In this document: in pieces, positions 51,975 to 64,000 of the stretch | Numbering within the stretch: position 1 is the stretch's first letter | Layout of the letters: the number at the start of each line of letters is the position of its first letter | DNA from: Climacteris rufus | Taxonomy: Eukaryota; Chordata; Aves; Passeriformes; Climacteridae | Assembly (NCBI GenBank): GCA_013398175.1 | Contig: VZRZ01002289.1 | Location: forward strand, 124,001-188,000 | Direction of reading: 5' to 3' | Length of the DNA stretch: 64,000 bases | The notes under the pieces: model-generated | What the model was told of the DNA's origin: nothing | Databases searched by the model: none | The model's input: only the letters and a program-made list of their open reading frames with translations | Made by a program: the position numbers and the translations under genes

Positions 51975-54900
51975 ACACAAAATGCTGTAATCTTTGACTT
52001 GGAAAGTCCTAAGCTGCTCCCACTTAGAAACCAGAAAACTGTTCTGAAAAATATTGTATGTTTGTATGTCTAAAATCTGAAACTGGTCAGTATTGGAAAT
52101 CATCCAAAAAACATATGCAGTAGAAGTGTAGGATTTCAGAAATACTGTACTGTGTTACTGGCACCAAGTGAATAGCTGGAGGGAAACTAATGTAACACCC
52201 TAAGACCTTTTCATACCCTGAGCAGTGAGCCTGCTGAAATGTCTTAACCAGCAGGGTAATCCTTGTAAATGATGTGCATTGGGTCATTGGGAAAAACCTT
52301 TTGTCTCATAGTGAAAATAAAGGTCTTCTCATCTTTTTGCCCATACATGAAGAATGACGAAAAGCCAGTGTTGTGCGTTTTCCTGTCTCCTTCGTGTCAA
52401 GCATTACACAGGGGCTTTGTGCTGCACACCACTGGTGGTGCAAATAAATAAGAAGTGCAGTTTCCCAAAGCACAGAGTTGCCCCCTGAAGGGTACGTGGA
52501 AGGTGAACGGCCTTCACGCTCACTGTGCTGTGGTTTTTCACCGCGTTGTCACGTAGGCACTGGTGCCATCCTGCCTGCAGTGGGGGAGCTCCGGTGTCCT
52601 CGCAGCTCCTTCTCTCTCTGCTGCTGATCCTGCTGCTTTTCTGCTTCATTACCCTGATGTGGGCATTGTTGGTGCCTTTTCACTCTGTCCCTCAGTCTGA
52701 TTCAAAGGCTACTTTAGTGTATCTAAAGGAAAAGGTCTTTCACCTCCTTCTCTCTCAAAATATAGCCTGCTTAGCAAATGTTCAGTGGTGTGAGTATGGA
52801 ACTATGTTCAGCTGCACCGTTACAAGGATTTAGATGGAATGCAGACTGAAATTTTAGTCCAGTTTGGTGAGAAAATGATAAATGGAATAACAGGTTTTTC
52901 ATGATAATGGCTTGCCAAATTACAGGTTGCTGGATATTGTTAAGAAGAACAAACATTTCCATCTCTTCCATCCTGTTAATTATGCAGAATCAGTGTCTCT
53001 TCTCAAATATCCTTACATATAAATCTTTATTTTTGCATTTCACAGGCATTCATTTGTATGTATTTCATAACCTGAAATTAACATAGCAAGATGATGATGG
53101 TAGTTGCAACATTTTTCTTCAATACCAGAAAGTATTCATTTTAAAATTAAGTGAAATCGAATGCACCAAATCATTATTTAGGTATAAAAGTGGTTTTACA
53201 TATCAGCTGATGGCAGTGTTATGCACCAACTGATCTATTATTTCTGCCTAACGTGGGAATGGATTGTCACAGTGATGGTAACTTAGCCAGTGCTATGCCA
53301 CTCCTGAGCAGATGGACTTATCTGCTGTCTTCCTGCATCTTTTCTCTTGTACCCTTTACCTTCCTTATCTGTACTTTTTGTTTGCTGTTTGTATTTCCCA
53401 CATCCCGTGTGTGCTGTTACTACTGTATTTAATTAAATGGCTTGCCTTTGCAAAATGATCCCAATGCAGTGCTTTATTGACCAACATGCTATGAAATGCC
53501 TTTCGTAGGAAGCAAAGTCTTGTTGCCTGGTGTCATCTGGAAAGACCTGCACCCCCTTCTGCCTCTCAGCAGTGGGGGGGCATTAGGTTTTATTTGTAGC
53601 ATTTATTACAACTTCACTTTGTGCTCAGTAAAGCTTATTCACATATTTTATTAGGTAAAATCTCTTGCAGTTCCTAATTCCTTGTTCAGTCATACGTGAT
53701 CAAGCAGTAACCTTCTCCCTTACCTTTGGGAAAAGCTTGCTCCATTCTGACAACGTTGGCGTGGGTGGAGAGAGCAAGTGCTGGCCCTAACCTAGGACTT
53801 ACTGCATGTGTTCATTAGATACTATAAGCAGAATGTCTTTTAATGTAAGGTTTGAAGAGTAAATGCCTTTGCTAAATACTGTGTATTTACAGTGTGTATG
53901 TAATTTTTCTGTGTAAAACAAAAGACTTGGGCTGAGAACTGCTTTCAGCACAAAATGGTAAAGGGCAGTGTCAGTGGTAAGGCGAGTAAACTTCCTACGT
54001 GTTTGTTTTGAGCTTGGACAGTGCTGGCATTGAGCCTGAAGAGATGGGGTTCTTTGTTGGTTCACTGTTGGCAGTTTACAAAAGTTACCCTTTTCAGATG
54101 GAACTTGGCTGCCAGTAGGACCTAAATGTGTGGTTTCTTGCAGGGTGTCTCCTGTGCACAAGTAATCTCTTTGAAAGGAAATGTTTTGGGCCTTGTTAGC
54201 AGGGGTTTAGGTTATACCCTGTAATATGATAGTAGGTCAAACTCAATTAAACTACAGTTTTAATAAAGTTTGTAAATTTCTTTCCAAATAAGCCCCTAAA
54301 CCAAACAAGAAAATCCTGCTCCATAACTGGATAAGAGACAGCACTTTCTGTGCAAAATTCATTATATTCTGGGTAATATTTTTTTCTAACTGGAAGCTAA
54401 GTGTGGATCAGCTTGGAAGCAGAGAAACTGCTCTCTATCGTGTAGTTAGGTTGTATTGTAATCTTTTTTTTTAAACCAAGCTTGTAGTCAGTCAGAAAAG
54501 GAGATCATCTAAAATATGGATTCAAAGCATGAAAATTTATTGTAGTTTAAAAAATGTGGAAGTATGAGTGAGCATTACATTCTCGAGCAAATTGCAGTAA
54601 GTAGTGCCAGTAATGTATTATTGTGTTACTTTCGTTGATACTGCTTTAAAGAATCACTCTCCTGCTTTGTAGTTTGGTTCCTGTTGTAGTGATTTGCCCT
54701 ATCAATGACGCTTAGAAATCAGAACTTCGCTACTACTGATTTACTTTTCCCCCTCAAATACTGAATATATAACTGGATTCCTAACAATTGAAATTAGAAG
54801 AGTTAAGGGTTTCTTTTGCACCAAACGTTAGCTGACTTGAATAGCACTATATGTAAACTTTGTTAATTGTTGTAAGGTATTAGCGCCCGCTTTTCTCGGA

Positions 54901-55008
54901 GGAGAGATGAAGTGACATGGGATTAGCCGAGCTGAAGTGGGGGGTGTGCGATATTCCAGCGTGCCCGTGTCTGTTTCTTTGGGAAGTGAAAGCGCCGCGG
55001 TCCGGCGA

Positions 55009-55042
55009 TGCCGTGCCGTGCCGTGCCGTGCCGTGCCCTGCC
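55009..55042. repeat. (TGCCG)n pentanucleotide repeat, left side of the gap
   Basis: Five perfect TGCCG units (55009-55033), then one TGCCC variant and a partial TGCC, run straight into the assembly gap. The complementary strand is a GGCA-containing array with regularly spaced GG pairs. Confidence 0.95.
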
Positions 55043-55114
55043 NNNNNNNNNNNNNNNNNNNNNNNNNNNNNNNNNNNNNNNNNNNNNNNNNNNNNNNNNN
55101 NNNNNNNNNNNNNN
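55043..55114. other. Assembly gap (72 N) inside the TGCCG array
   Basis: N bases are flanked on both sides by the same pentanucleotide repeat, so the missing sequence is most likely more of the array. The true length may differ from 72. Confidence 0.98.
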
Positions 55115-55134
55115 TGCCGTGCCGTGCCGTGCCC
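55115..55134. repeat. (TGCCG)n pentanucleotide repeat, right side of the gap
   Basis: Three perfect TGCCG units (55115-55129) and one TGCCC, in the same orientation and register type as the left side. The array then ends in CpG-rich unique sequence. Confidence 0.93.
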
Positions 55135-55289
55135 GCCGTCCCGGTGTGTTTGCGGGAGGCCGCGGGGGCGCTGGGAGGCGCCTGCAGTGCCAGGGAGCTG
55201 CCAGGGCCTCACTGAGCGCCGCTTGGAGCACAGCCAGCCATTCAGGCCCCGGAGCCTCGGCGCTTTCTCTCCCAGCAAAAAGAGGCGGT

Positions 55290-58200
55290 TCCAAAAGGGA
55301 GGGCAAGAAAGAAAAGCCTGCTTCACCCATCAACTGCTGTGTTTTATTGTGCTGAAGGGGTTAGCCGAGTTCTTGGAAATAAACCCCAGGCCGTAACTTC
55401 TGCTGGCTGTTGTAAAAGTTGAATGTGGTCCCTTCTGTCCCCCACCTTTTTCCTTGGCGTGAGTGAGACACAATAGCTGTAACAGCACGTTCAGAGGTTT
55501 CCCCGTACTCCTGGAAAAGCTGACTGCCCTTGTGCTCTACTCAAAACAGAAATAACCTGTTAAAGATGTAAATACCACCGCCTCAGAAAAATAGGATCTC
55601 ATTTTCACATTCCGTTCTTTGCAATCTCTCAATCATTTAAAAGAAAAAGGTATTTAAATCCATTTCTTAAACAATAAATTGTTGAAATAATAATTCACAT
55701 AGGACATAAGGCTATTTTTCGGCTAATATTAGAAGTATAATCTCAGTTATGGGGAAAACTTCACGTAATTTGTAACTCTTCTGAAATGCTCAGTAACTGA
55801 GGCAACTTTTTTAAGAGATGAAGAAAGAACACCTTCTGAAAAGAAGTTCTGCCTGACAGAAGGATTTTCAACTCCGATGCCACGTTTTTTCTTCTATATT
55901 GAACCTATGATTTTGATCTGGATAAGATTTAAGGCTTTCTGAAAAACACGGCAGCTCTGAGCAGCACCAATATAAAACGCTTTTCATTTAAGTGCTCCCG
56001 TGCTGAATGTTTTGAACAACTGAAAAACTGTGCCCTGAGATGTCTGTGCAAAGACAATCCAGAATAATTTAGTGTAGCTGAGACGTTGTAATGTGGATTG
56101 CTGTTAGCAGTGGATTGGATGTGTGTTACATGGATGTGTCTGGATCTCTCCTCTGTCTTTCTCTTTTAGCCAGAAGTGCCCAAAAAGATTGCAGGGGGAG
56201 TAGGGGGAAGCATGAAAATGAGTTGCAACCTGGTGCCAGGCAGGGCTGTCAGCTGTGAGAGGGACTATTTGCTTGTGTTAGCTGACTTGTTTTGCAAATT
56301 TGCAAAAACAACTCTTTCCAGACTTCTCTTTAGAAATTACAGTCTCCTCATCAGTTTAATAGTTTATTTAGGAAGATGATGGCATTCTTAGCACAGCTGG
56401 GGAAACGTCTTCTACCTGAAGAAATAAATGGTGACTTTTGTTGATGGTTGTACTGGCAAAGGTTATAGAGTGCTGTTTTCTGTTTTGAGAAGGGAACCTG
56501 ATAATGAGTCAGAATATTCATAAAACTAACACATGGCCCCTCAGACTCCCCAGGACTTGCAACTTCAGCAAAAGTCCCTTTGTGGACATGAGGTAGACAG
56601 ACTGTCACACAATTTACTGTTTGAGACCTGTAAGTATCTTTGTGTAGAGCAGGGAGTATGTCTACAAAGTATTTGTTACTATTTTTCAGATTCTGGGCTT
56701 ATTTAAGCTTAAGGAAGTGCTCTTGAATGAGATAATTGTGGTAAAGAAGACTGCATGGTGGTGAAACGCTGCTGTTTGTACAGCTGCAGATCACTTAATA
56801 GAGACATAAAGAAGCAGGCTGGGATGGGGATCTGAATAGTCCTATATTGTATGAAAACTTAGTTAGAAGGGTTGATTATGAAGGAGGGAAGCAGCCTGTC
56901 CCATATGGTGGTGTTAATCATTTTCTGGGAGCAGGGCAGTGCTAGGGGCACTACTGCTGAGTGGTTACAGTTAGCTTTTAAACCAACATTTGTTTTGCAA
57001 TGCAGATAAGTTGTATGAAAGAAAATGTACTTTTTTTGTTTGTCTTTTCAAAGAGATTTAGAATTACTGGGAGGATTGCAGGAACTGATGTTGAGTTAGG
57101 ATAGTGGTATTGTCTTTTGCTAGTAAATCTTAGGACTGTGAGTAGAGAGGGATGAACATTGAGCTGATACACAAATATTGACGTATAGTTGATACTTGAG
57201 CCTAGAGGGAGTTGATTCACAATTTCTTGTAGAATATTGGTTTAATTTTTAGGGGATGTAGCCTCAAAGAGAGGAGCACATACTGACGGCTATTACTTTC
57301 TGTAGATTTCTTTTCCAAGAAATGGTAGTTCAGAAAGCATTTGAAACAACATCGTCAAAAGCTACAAATATTGGAAATATTGCTGACCATACTGAAAAAC
57401 TCAGATTTTTCCCTCCAGTTGTAAAAGATAACTTGATTTAAACATTTACTATGTTAATAGTACATAGCTATTGATAATAGTATGTAGGAAAAGTGTAATT
57501 GACCATTGCAGCTTATTTGTTTAGTAATACTAGAATGGATGAAGGACAAACTTTAAAATCCTCACAGAAGCATTCGTTGTTGACTTTTTTTCCCCCTAAG
57601 TTTGACAATGACATATTTTGGAACAGATGTGAAAGATGTATCTGTTTGATAGTTTAGAAGGTTGTAGCTTTCCTTGACACAATCTAAATCACGCTGCAGG
57701 TTGTTGCAGCCATATTTTGTGACTTGGGAACTCTACAGTCATAGATCCTGCATACCGTCTTTGTACTTAGAAGTAGCTGAGATAATTAGGGGGAAGTAAT
57801 TTCATTAAAGTTTTGCTTTTTTCCCGACAGAATTATGCACAAGTGAGAGGTGATTTCCTTGAACTTGTTTAGCTTATAAAAAAAAAGTTTTAAAGATGCT
57901 GAATAATTATGAGAATAATCTCTAGTTAAAGTTAAGGAAACAAGTATATGTGGTGTTTTTCTGTGCCTTGAGTGCATGCCAGAAATGTGCAATCAAATTT
58001 GCATGTCTGGGTTTGCATTTAGTACTTAAAGCTTAATGTACACAATTTAGAAAATATTTTTTGATTAGAGATTTGATTTAAGAATTTAGACAACTGTGTA
58101 AGAAATGTTTCCAGTTGTTATTACTGTTGATGATAGTTTTTCTTCTTTGCTAGCAGGTTAGCTATTGATACTGCTTGAACTTTTTCTCAGACCTGAACTT

Positions 58201-61200
58201 CATACATAGGACATCCATCAGAAACTGCAGACACTCCCTCATTGATGATTTTAAAAATGCAAAGCTGTTATTCAAGAAAAGGGATTTAAGTTACTACTTA
58301 CACATTTCTCAAATGACGACGATAACGTAAACCTTTTCTTTGCACTTTCCCCACGAGTTACTGTCAGATTCCTCGCTGCAATAGGTGGACTTCATAGGGA
58401 CTCCGTATACTTGGCAGCTGAGGTTATTTTGAATGTTATGCCCAGGGCTCTAGAAGGGAAATATAGATGTGTGTTCTGTCTAGTATTTTTCAAATATGGC
58501 CTGCAGAATATTAATTAATTTCATGATCTGTATATTTCTCTCCATTATTTATTTTCCTTTCAGAAGGAGAGTTCGTACTGTCCCCATTTTCCTGTTCTTG
58601 AATTCTTTGAGAGGTGTGCCAAGGAAGCACAAATATTTGGTGTCTGCTAGCAAATGTTTTTTCTTCCACTCATAAGAACCGAGCCATCTGTCAGCTATAG
58701 CAGAAACTTGTGATAAGAATTACAGACAATATTCTTTGATGTATTGACACTTGTTTTCATTTATGTGAACTGGAGGACAAAGGGCTGAATCTCTAGGGCG
58801 TAAGGATGCTACAAATACATGACCATATTGCCATTTGAAAATCATGGCTTGCAGGAGCCCAGTAAATTTTGGCATCGGTAAATTACTCGGCTTTCCTTGC
58901 ACTGCAGTCCTGCCCGGGGCCTTCACTCAGGCCTGGAAGGCGCAATAAATATCAGAAATTGACCTTGGAACTGAGGGTTGACTTCTGCAAACTCAAAAAG
59001 GGATTAGACAAGAGCCAGGTGAGGTCTGGATAATTATTTTTCGGAATAGGAGCCAAACCAGGGAATCTATCAGGAATTTTCCTTGTTGTTTTGTTTTTTT
59101 CCCATGGGTTTTTGGCAATGGGAATACTGTGGAGAACTGATGCATTCTGATGGGTCTTAATTTTTACTTGAATATTATAATGGCAGTTATAGTTTGTAGT
59201 GGCACCTGAAACGATCTTTTGATAATTGTTGCTTCCATAACGCTGAATTTCTTGTGGAACAGTGGAACCAATGAACAAAATACACAACTATCTGTTGTTC
59301 ATCCCTGGATGGATGCACAAAGAAAAGTACAAGTCAATGGTGCCTTTACTCCAGTCTTCTGTCTCTTCCTAGTGGTAAAACAACCCTATATTCATTCACC
59401 ATTTCCACAGTATTTTTAAAAAATACTATTACTATTGCTATTAATTTTCTAAGATTTTGATTCAAGGAGACACAGCCTTTTCTGCAAATTTCATCCAGGT
59501 AGTTAGGTAGAATTGATTGGCAGCAGATGTAGCAAAATGTTACAAAATACTCTGAATGCAGTGTGGCGAGTCAAAGAGCTGGGCTACCAGAAAGATCTCC
59601 CACAAGGGTAGAATTCTGGCTCTGCTGAAATATGTGGCAAAACTGCCCCTAACTTTAATGAGGTCAACCCTGGGGTTGTAAAGGGACTCAAATAAATACC
59701 TTGCACAACTCTTTTCTTGTCCTAGTGACATTTCATGCAGGCATTTGGATGCAGATATTGATTTTGTTTGTTTTCAGAGCTGTGAAAATAAGTGAATTTA
59801 TCCGAGTCTGTGTGATCTTTGCAAGAGCAACTTCTGCAGCAGATGTCCCTGCTACTCTTTGGAGGCTTTGTAGGAGAGAGAGGCTCCTTAGAAAAGCAAG
59901 ATAGACATGGCATTTTGTTCCATCTGGAATCTGAGTGTATCAAGGAAGTTTCAAGAGCTGCAGTTGCTATAGTGATACTTGCAGTGATGTTTTTCAGTAC
60001 TTACTTTCTTTGAACACATATAAAAAGTAAAGCTTAAGAAAATAAAAATTGTCAGCCTCAGATTCATTTAGCTTTAAATGGTGTCTGGAGTGGAATCTTT
60101 TAAATCAATTTATGCATATCAAGAAAACTACAAAATGAAAAGAATGTCTGCTCTGTTCATCCTACTGCCAAGTGTAAGTTTTGGTTTATAATAGACAAAA
60201 TTCTTGATTCTTTTAAGATGTTGCTTATGCCAGTGTGGGATTAGTGTTAGTGTGTGCTTCGGCAGGAGGTGGTAGTGGGGGTGTGTGTGTAGATCCCACA
60301 GCATTCAGTTGTTTGTAATGCCTTATACACGGACACTGCTGTGAGGAGAGAATGGCTGAGCTTAGATTAAAACACAGCAAGACATTGCATGTGGCACTTC
60401 TTCCTTTTCCTCTCCTGGTCCATTGCAACTGGCCTTGGTTGGGAAGCTGTTTGCTGTGCTGAGGAGGAGCAGAGAGACCTCTGCAGTATTTCTCAGCTTC
60501 CCCGGACATCGTATTTGCCTCTAACACTGCCATTTGGCACTTGACTGGAACTTAACTTCAGTACAATTTAATTAAAGTGTGAATGGTTACATGTGTATGT
60601 AAAAAGTTATGGAAGTGAGAAATGTGGGTTAGATCTGATGATGGAACAAGCTCTGGCCAAATTGGGAGTGTCATGCTGCCAGAGGTCCTCTGAGAGCTGC
60701 TGTGCTGGGATTAAGTAGGAGACATTTTGAGTAATCTTTCCTTCGGCTGTAAAAATCTCTAGTGCCTAATAAGCACCCTTCCTTTTCATTGGAGTGGTTC
60801 TGGTGCCACTCACCTCTACCCAGCATGCTTTCATTGAGCTCTGGGGAAATGAGTATCCACAAGGTCTTTACTCTTCTGTCAAATTTGATTGGAAATAGAA
60901 AGTAAGCAGCGCTTTATGATGGCGGGAGAGGAGGACACAGCCTAAACAAGAAGAACTTCTGCTCTCTTAGCATCTGGTGTCTCTGGGTTGTAGAGTAGAC
61001 ATAAGGTTAAGAAAGGGACTGCTTTTTGTGTGGGTAGAAACAAACCCAGTGGGACAAACCTCCCCTGCTGTCATTGTTACTGCAGTGCTGTGCCCATCCA
61101 CTGGCGAATGCGCATCGGCCTGAGGGACTGCAGGTCAGTGTGTGGGTTTGGCTGGCAGGCTCACCAACAGCATCTTCCACAGGGGGTGCTCGTGCCAGTC

Positions 61201-64000
61201 ACATTAGTGGAGCCCTCAGAGGTCTCTAAAATGTCCTCACCTTCCTTCCCTCACATTCTGGGGTTACATATGTTATCCCATAAAATGAGAGAATAAATCG
61301 CTTCTCCCTGAATAGGGACTTTGATAAGCACTTTGTAGTAACAGGCAGCATGACAGTAACCAGGATGGATTTCATCTTTCTTATTTTAATGTTTTTGAGA
61401 TGTTCTTGGATGAAAGCATGACTTAGATCCTGTCTCAGTTTATTAATAATCAGAATAAAGACAAAGTGAAATGACTCAGGGCAAAAAGTGTGGAGCCCAG
61501 GTCACAGGCTGCAGAATGCCAAAGACAGTCACAATGGAGCCATGTATTGCATCAACTTAATGCATCTGTTAGTGTGGGGTTTTGCTGATACTTTTTAATG
61601 GTTTAAAAAAGAGGAACTAATTTCTTCATCATGGACTTACATTGTGGTAGAAATTAATTTCAGCATAAGCTTGGATGAAATGAAGACAGTGACTGTGACT
61701 TGGCAGCTGCTCACAGGAACTGTGCTGTATGTATAGAGTGACCTAGAAAAGATGTAGTGGTGCTTAGGAGAGAAATTGGCATGTGCTATCAAATGTATCA
61801 GGGGAGGAGCAGGCAAGGAAATGATAAGCAGATTGAAAAAAAGTCAGTGGGGGACTGAATGTGGTAGGACTTGGAAAGGTAAGGTGGAGGTACAACCAGG
61901 TTAAGCATCCAGGGGAGGAATAGCAAGACAGAGAACCTTACTGCTTGAGGAGTGCAACAGGGATGTGGAAGGGCACATAATAATGAACTCTGCAGTGGTG
62001 TAAACCTACCTGGAACTTTAAATGTCATGGACCAGATTCTGCACTCACTACTGTTTCAGTAGCTTGTGAAGTCCAAATGCTACTATTACAATGATGGTAT
62101 TTTATGAGTAAGCTACTCTGTGTTCAGAGATTGCTGAATTTCATTGTACTTACCTTGTCTGTGTTCTTAAGTTACATGTTTGTATTTTTGCAAAGGTTGA
62201 GAATTGTCATGTCTTGTTAACATTTTTTTGTAATGTTGAAAATACCCTGAAACTTGATTTTCATGTAGAAAAAAACCAATTATTTTTGTTCAGAACTTTG
62301 TTTATGTTTGTCCTTTGCCTCCTCGTTTGGCTTTGTATTGACCTGAGAGAGCTTCAGCTGAAGGGAATGGTGTCTTTTTGCTTAAAAACTTGCTTCTGTG
62401 GTTTATGTACTTCTCAATCAGGTAGAGAAAACTCAGACAGGAGTGAATTCAATTTCTCTTTTCTTGATCCATGTAATACTCCTTTTCCTCTGTAACTGGT
62501 GGTCACTGGTTTATTGTCAGATTGTAACAGTTGCACATTTCCTTTGCTGGACCTTCTTCATTTTCCTTTGCTATTACTGTACAAAGATAACCTGGTCTGG
62601 GTTTTTGTTTTCTTGTTTTGTGTTCTGTTCTCCTCTTCACAGAGATAAGACTTACTTCTCTGCCAGCATTGTCATTATTTTACTTTCAATTTAGCATTGA
62701 TTGATACCTGTGTTGTACATCCTTATGGTCCAATGTTCTGCAAGAGCATTTACAACATACTAATTAGAGGGAGGGGGCGAGGGGGAAAGGATTAATGAAG
62801 CTGAGCATGAGCTCCTTTTATTTTTCCTGTGTCAGATGCACAGTTGGGATTTTGTTGTTGGGATCTTCTTCACTTTATTTTCTCTTAGTGTTTTCTGGTC
62901 TCTGAATAATACGGTGACTGGGTAACATTAAACCCCACATCAATCTAAGTATTTCCTGTTTTCTCATCCTCATTGTCCTCAATGACATGCAGTTGTGATT
63001 TAGAAAAAAAAACCAAGGTGTAATGGAATATACAGCTTTTAAAAGTAAAGAAGACAAATATAGTGTGGATGAACTTGTGTTTAGACCTGCTTAGGAATCT
63101 TTACTTGGATAAATGGATAGGGAGGCAGATTTTTAGAGATTTTATGAGTGAAAAAGCTTGCAAACCGGAGAGGTTTGCCTTTTAATATTAAGGGAGAGAC
63201 AGTAAGCAAGATTTGGAGAGTAACCATGTTGTAAACAGAGAAGCTGAGGATAAAACTATGGTAAGCTTCTTTTCTTTAACTACCTTGCCTCGTTCAGACA
63301 GAGCATTTAAAAACTGTGAATGGCTGTTGTTTCATCTCATCTCCAACACAGGAGGTTCAAAGACCTTTAAATCCCCAGAAGGTGAGGGAAAAAAGACAAA
63401 CTAGAGAAGAAGCAAGTAGGCGAGGAATAATCTATTTAATCTGAAAGCATTCTGGAAAGCAGTGCTTTGAATAACTGGTGCATATTTATACTTCTGTAGT
63501 TCCCCCTAGGCAGTCTGTCCTCTCTTGACTGGCTGTGAAATTCTGACTTTGGCTTCCTCTTCTGAGTTACAGAGGCCATATCAATAGCTAGATAATGCTA
63601 TCAAGATGATCCTGTTTTTCTCCCTCTACAGGAGTCTTAGGATTTGATATATAATTTCAAATTACATAGACTAAAGTCAGTGTTAGTCAAAGTAAACCAT
63701 ATGCAGCAAAAAGAATGCCACATCTATACTTCTGATAGAGAGATGCAGCTCTACTCTGCCAATATTTTTTTTTTACCAACTACCTGAGGGATAAACTCAG
63801 TGGGTTACTAGCCTTGGGTTTGCATCAGTGTAATGTGAAAGGAATGGTTTTACCAGATGAACAAATCACTGCTGCAATTTCTGTCTACATCTGAATTTTC
63901 TTCATGGTTAATAAATGTTGAATTTCCTTTATAGCTGTATCAAGTTGGAGTGAAGAACATGATGCTGAAGTGTTAGCAGAAAACTAAAGACGCTTCTGGT
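55290..64000. other. Distal part of intron 1 in the window, no gene recognised
   Basis: AT-rich sequence with chance open frames up to about 110 codons. No exon with a recognisable BMPR2 extracellular-domain motif and no repeat family were identified up to the window end. Confidence 0.6.

Larger units (their letters stand above)
33310..54880. other. AT-rich body of BMPR2 intron 1, no gene recognised
   Basis: Long AT-rich stretch with simple repeats only. The longest open frame is a 142-codon antisense one (43823-44251) with no recognised domain. I saw no further clear CR1, LTR or RNA gene. Conserved non-coding elements cannot be judged without a second genome. Confidence 0.6.
54885..55290. 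promoter_or_regulatory. Intronic CpG island with a pentanucleotide array
   Basis: A sharp block of CpG-rich sequence inside AT-rich intron 1, about 29.7 kb downstream of exon 1. It begins around AGCGCCCGC at 54883, contains a TGCCG array and a gap, and continues with GGAGGCCGCGGGGGCGCTGG-type sequence to about 55270. An isolated CpG island of this strength is a candidate alternative promoter, enhancer RNA start or lncRNA promoter. No ATG-initiated exon with convincing coding sequence is visible, and frames reading through the N bases should be ignored. Confidence 0.6.
25200..64000 (+). other. BMPR2: BMPR2 intron 1 (5' portion, open at the window end)
   Basis: It begins with the consensus donor GTGAGT and runs to the window edge. 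I searched by eye for the expected exon 2 (the start of the extracellular ligand-binding domain, with ERLCAF and CYGLWEK-type motifs) and did not find it. Human BMPR2 intron 1 is tens of kilobases long, so its absence here is unsurprising. The sequence is mostly AT-rich, with short chance open frames on both strands, mononucleotide runs, two CpG-rich islets and one old CR1. No other gene is recognised inside it. Confidence 0.8.

Noticed and set aside
54880..55396. Open frames of 90-160 codons on both strands around the 55 kb island
   Set aside because: They depend on reading through the 72 N bases and the stop-free pentanucleotide array.

Overview
The window looks like avian nuclear DNA, probably one scaffold of a bird genome assembly. 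The evidence is an unmistakable CR1 LINE 3' end at 23371-23600, an older reverse-oriented CR1 remnant near 29.9 kb, AT-rich sequence with isolated CpG islands, very low gene density, GT-AG splice signals, and runs of N where the sequence becomes extremely GC-rich. There is no bacterial or phage gene organisation. The many short open frames behave like chance open frames in non-coding vertebrate DNA.

The one gene I can name is BMPR2 (bone morphogenetic protein receptor type II), plus strand. Its first coding exon is at 25124-25199: exactly 76 coding nucleotides that encode a signal peptide and stop in phase 1 at a perfect GTGAGT donor. This matches human BMPR2 exon 1 in length, phase, ungapped alignment and nearly identical last 20 or so nucleotides. 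The exon lies at the 3' edge of a CpG-island promoter (about 23.8-25.3 kb), which is interrupted by a 509-base assembly gap (23974-24482). The retained 5' leader carries six short upstream ORFs.

Layout: 1-23.3 kb is upstream intergenic DNA with no recognised gene. It has GC-richer patches at 2.4-4.1, 6.4-8.1 and 20.9-21.2 kb, and a loose series of minus-strand exon-like open frames between 11.5 and 19.5 kb that I cannot identify and hold at low confidence. 23.4-23.6 kb is the CR1 copy. 23.6-25.2 kb is the promoter, leader and exon 1. 25.2-64 kb is intron 1, which does not end inside the window; I looked for the expected exon 2 sequence and did not find it. Within the intron are a small CpG-rich patch (33.15-33.30 kb), a larger CpG island containing a TGCCG pentanucleotide array broken by a 72-base gap (54.9-55.3 kb), the degraded CR1, simple repeats and otherwise featureless AT-rich DNA.

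I did not find a new multi-gene system. The most interesting points are the gap-interrupted promoter with its uORF cluster, the intronic CpG island with the unresolved pentanucleotide array, and the possible divergent minus-strand transcript upstream of BMPR2.
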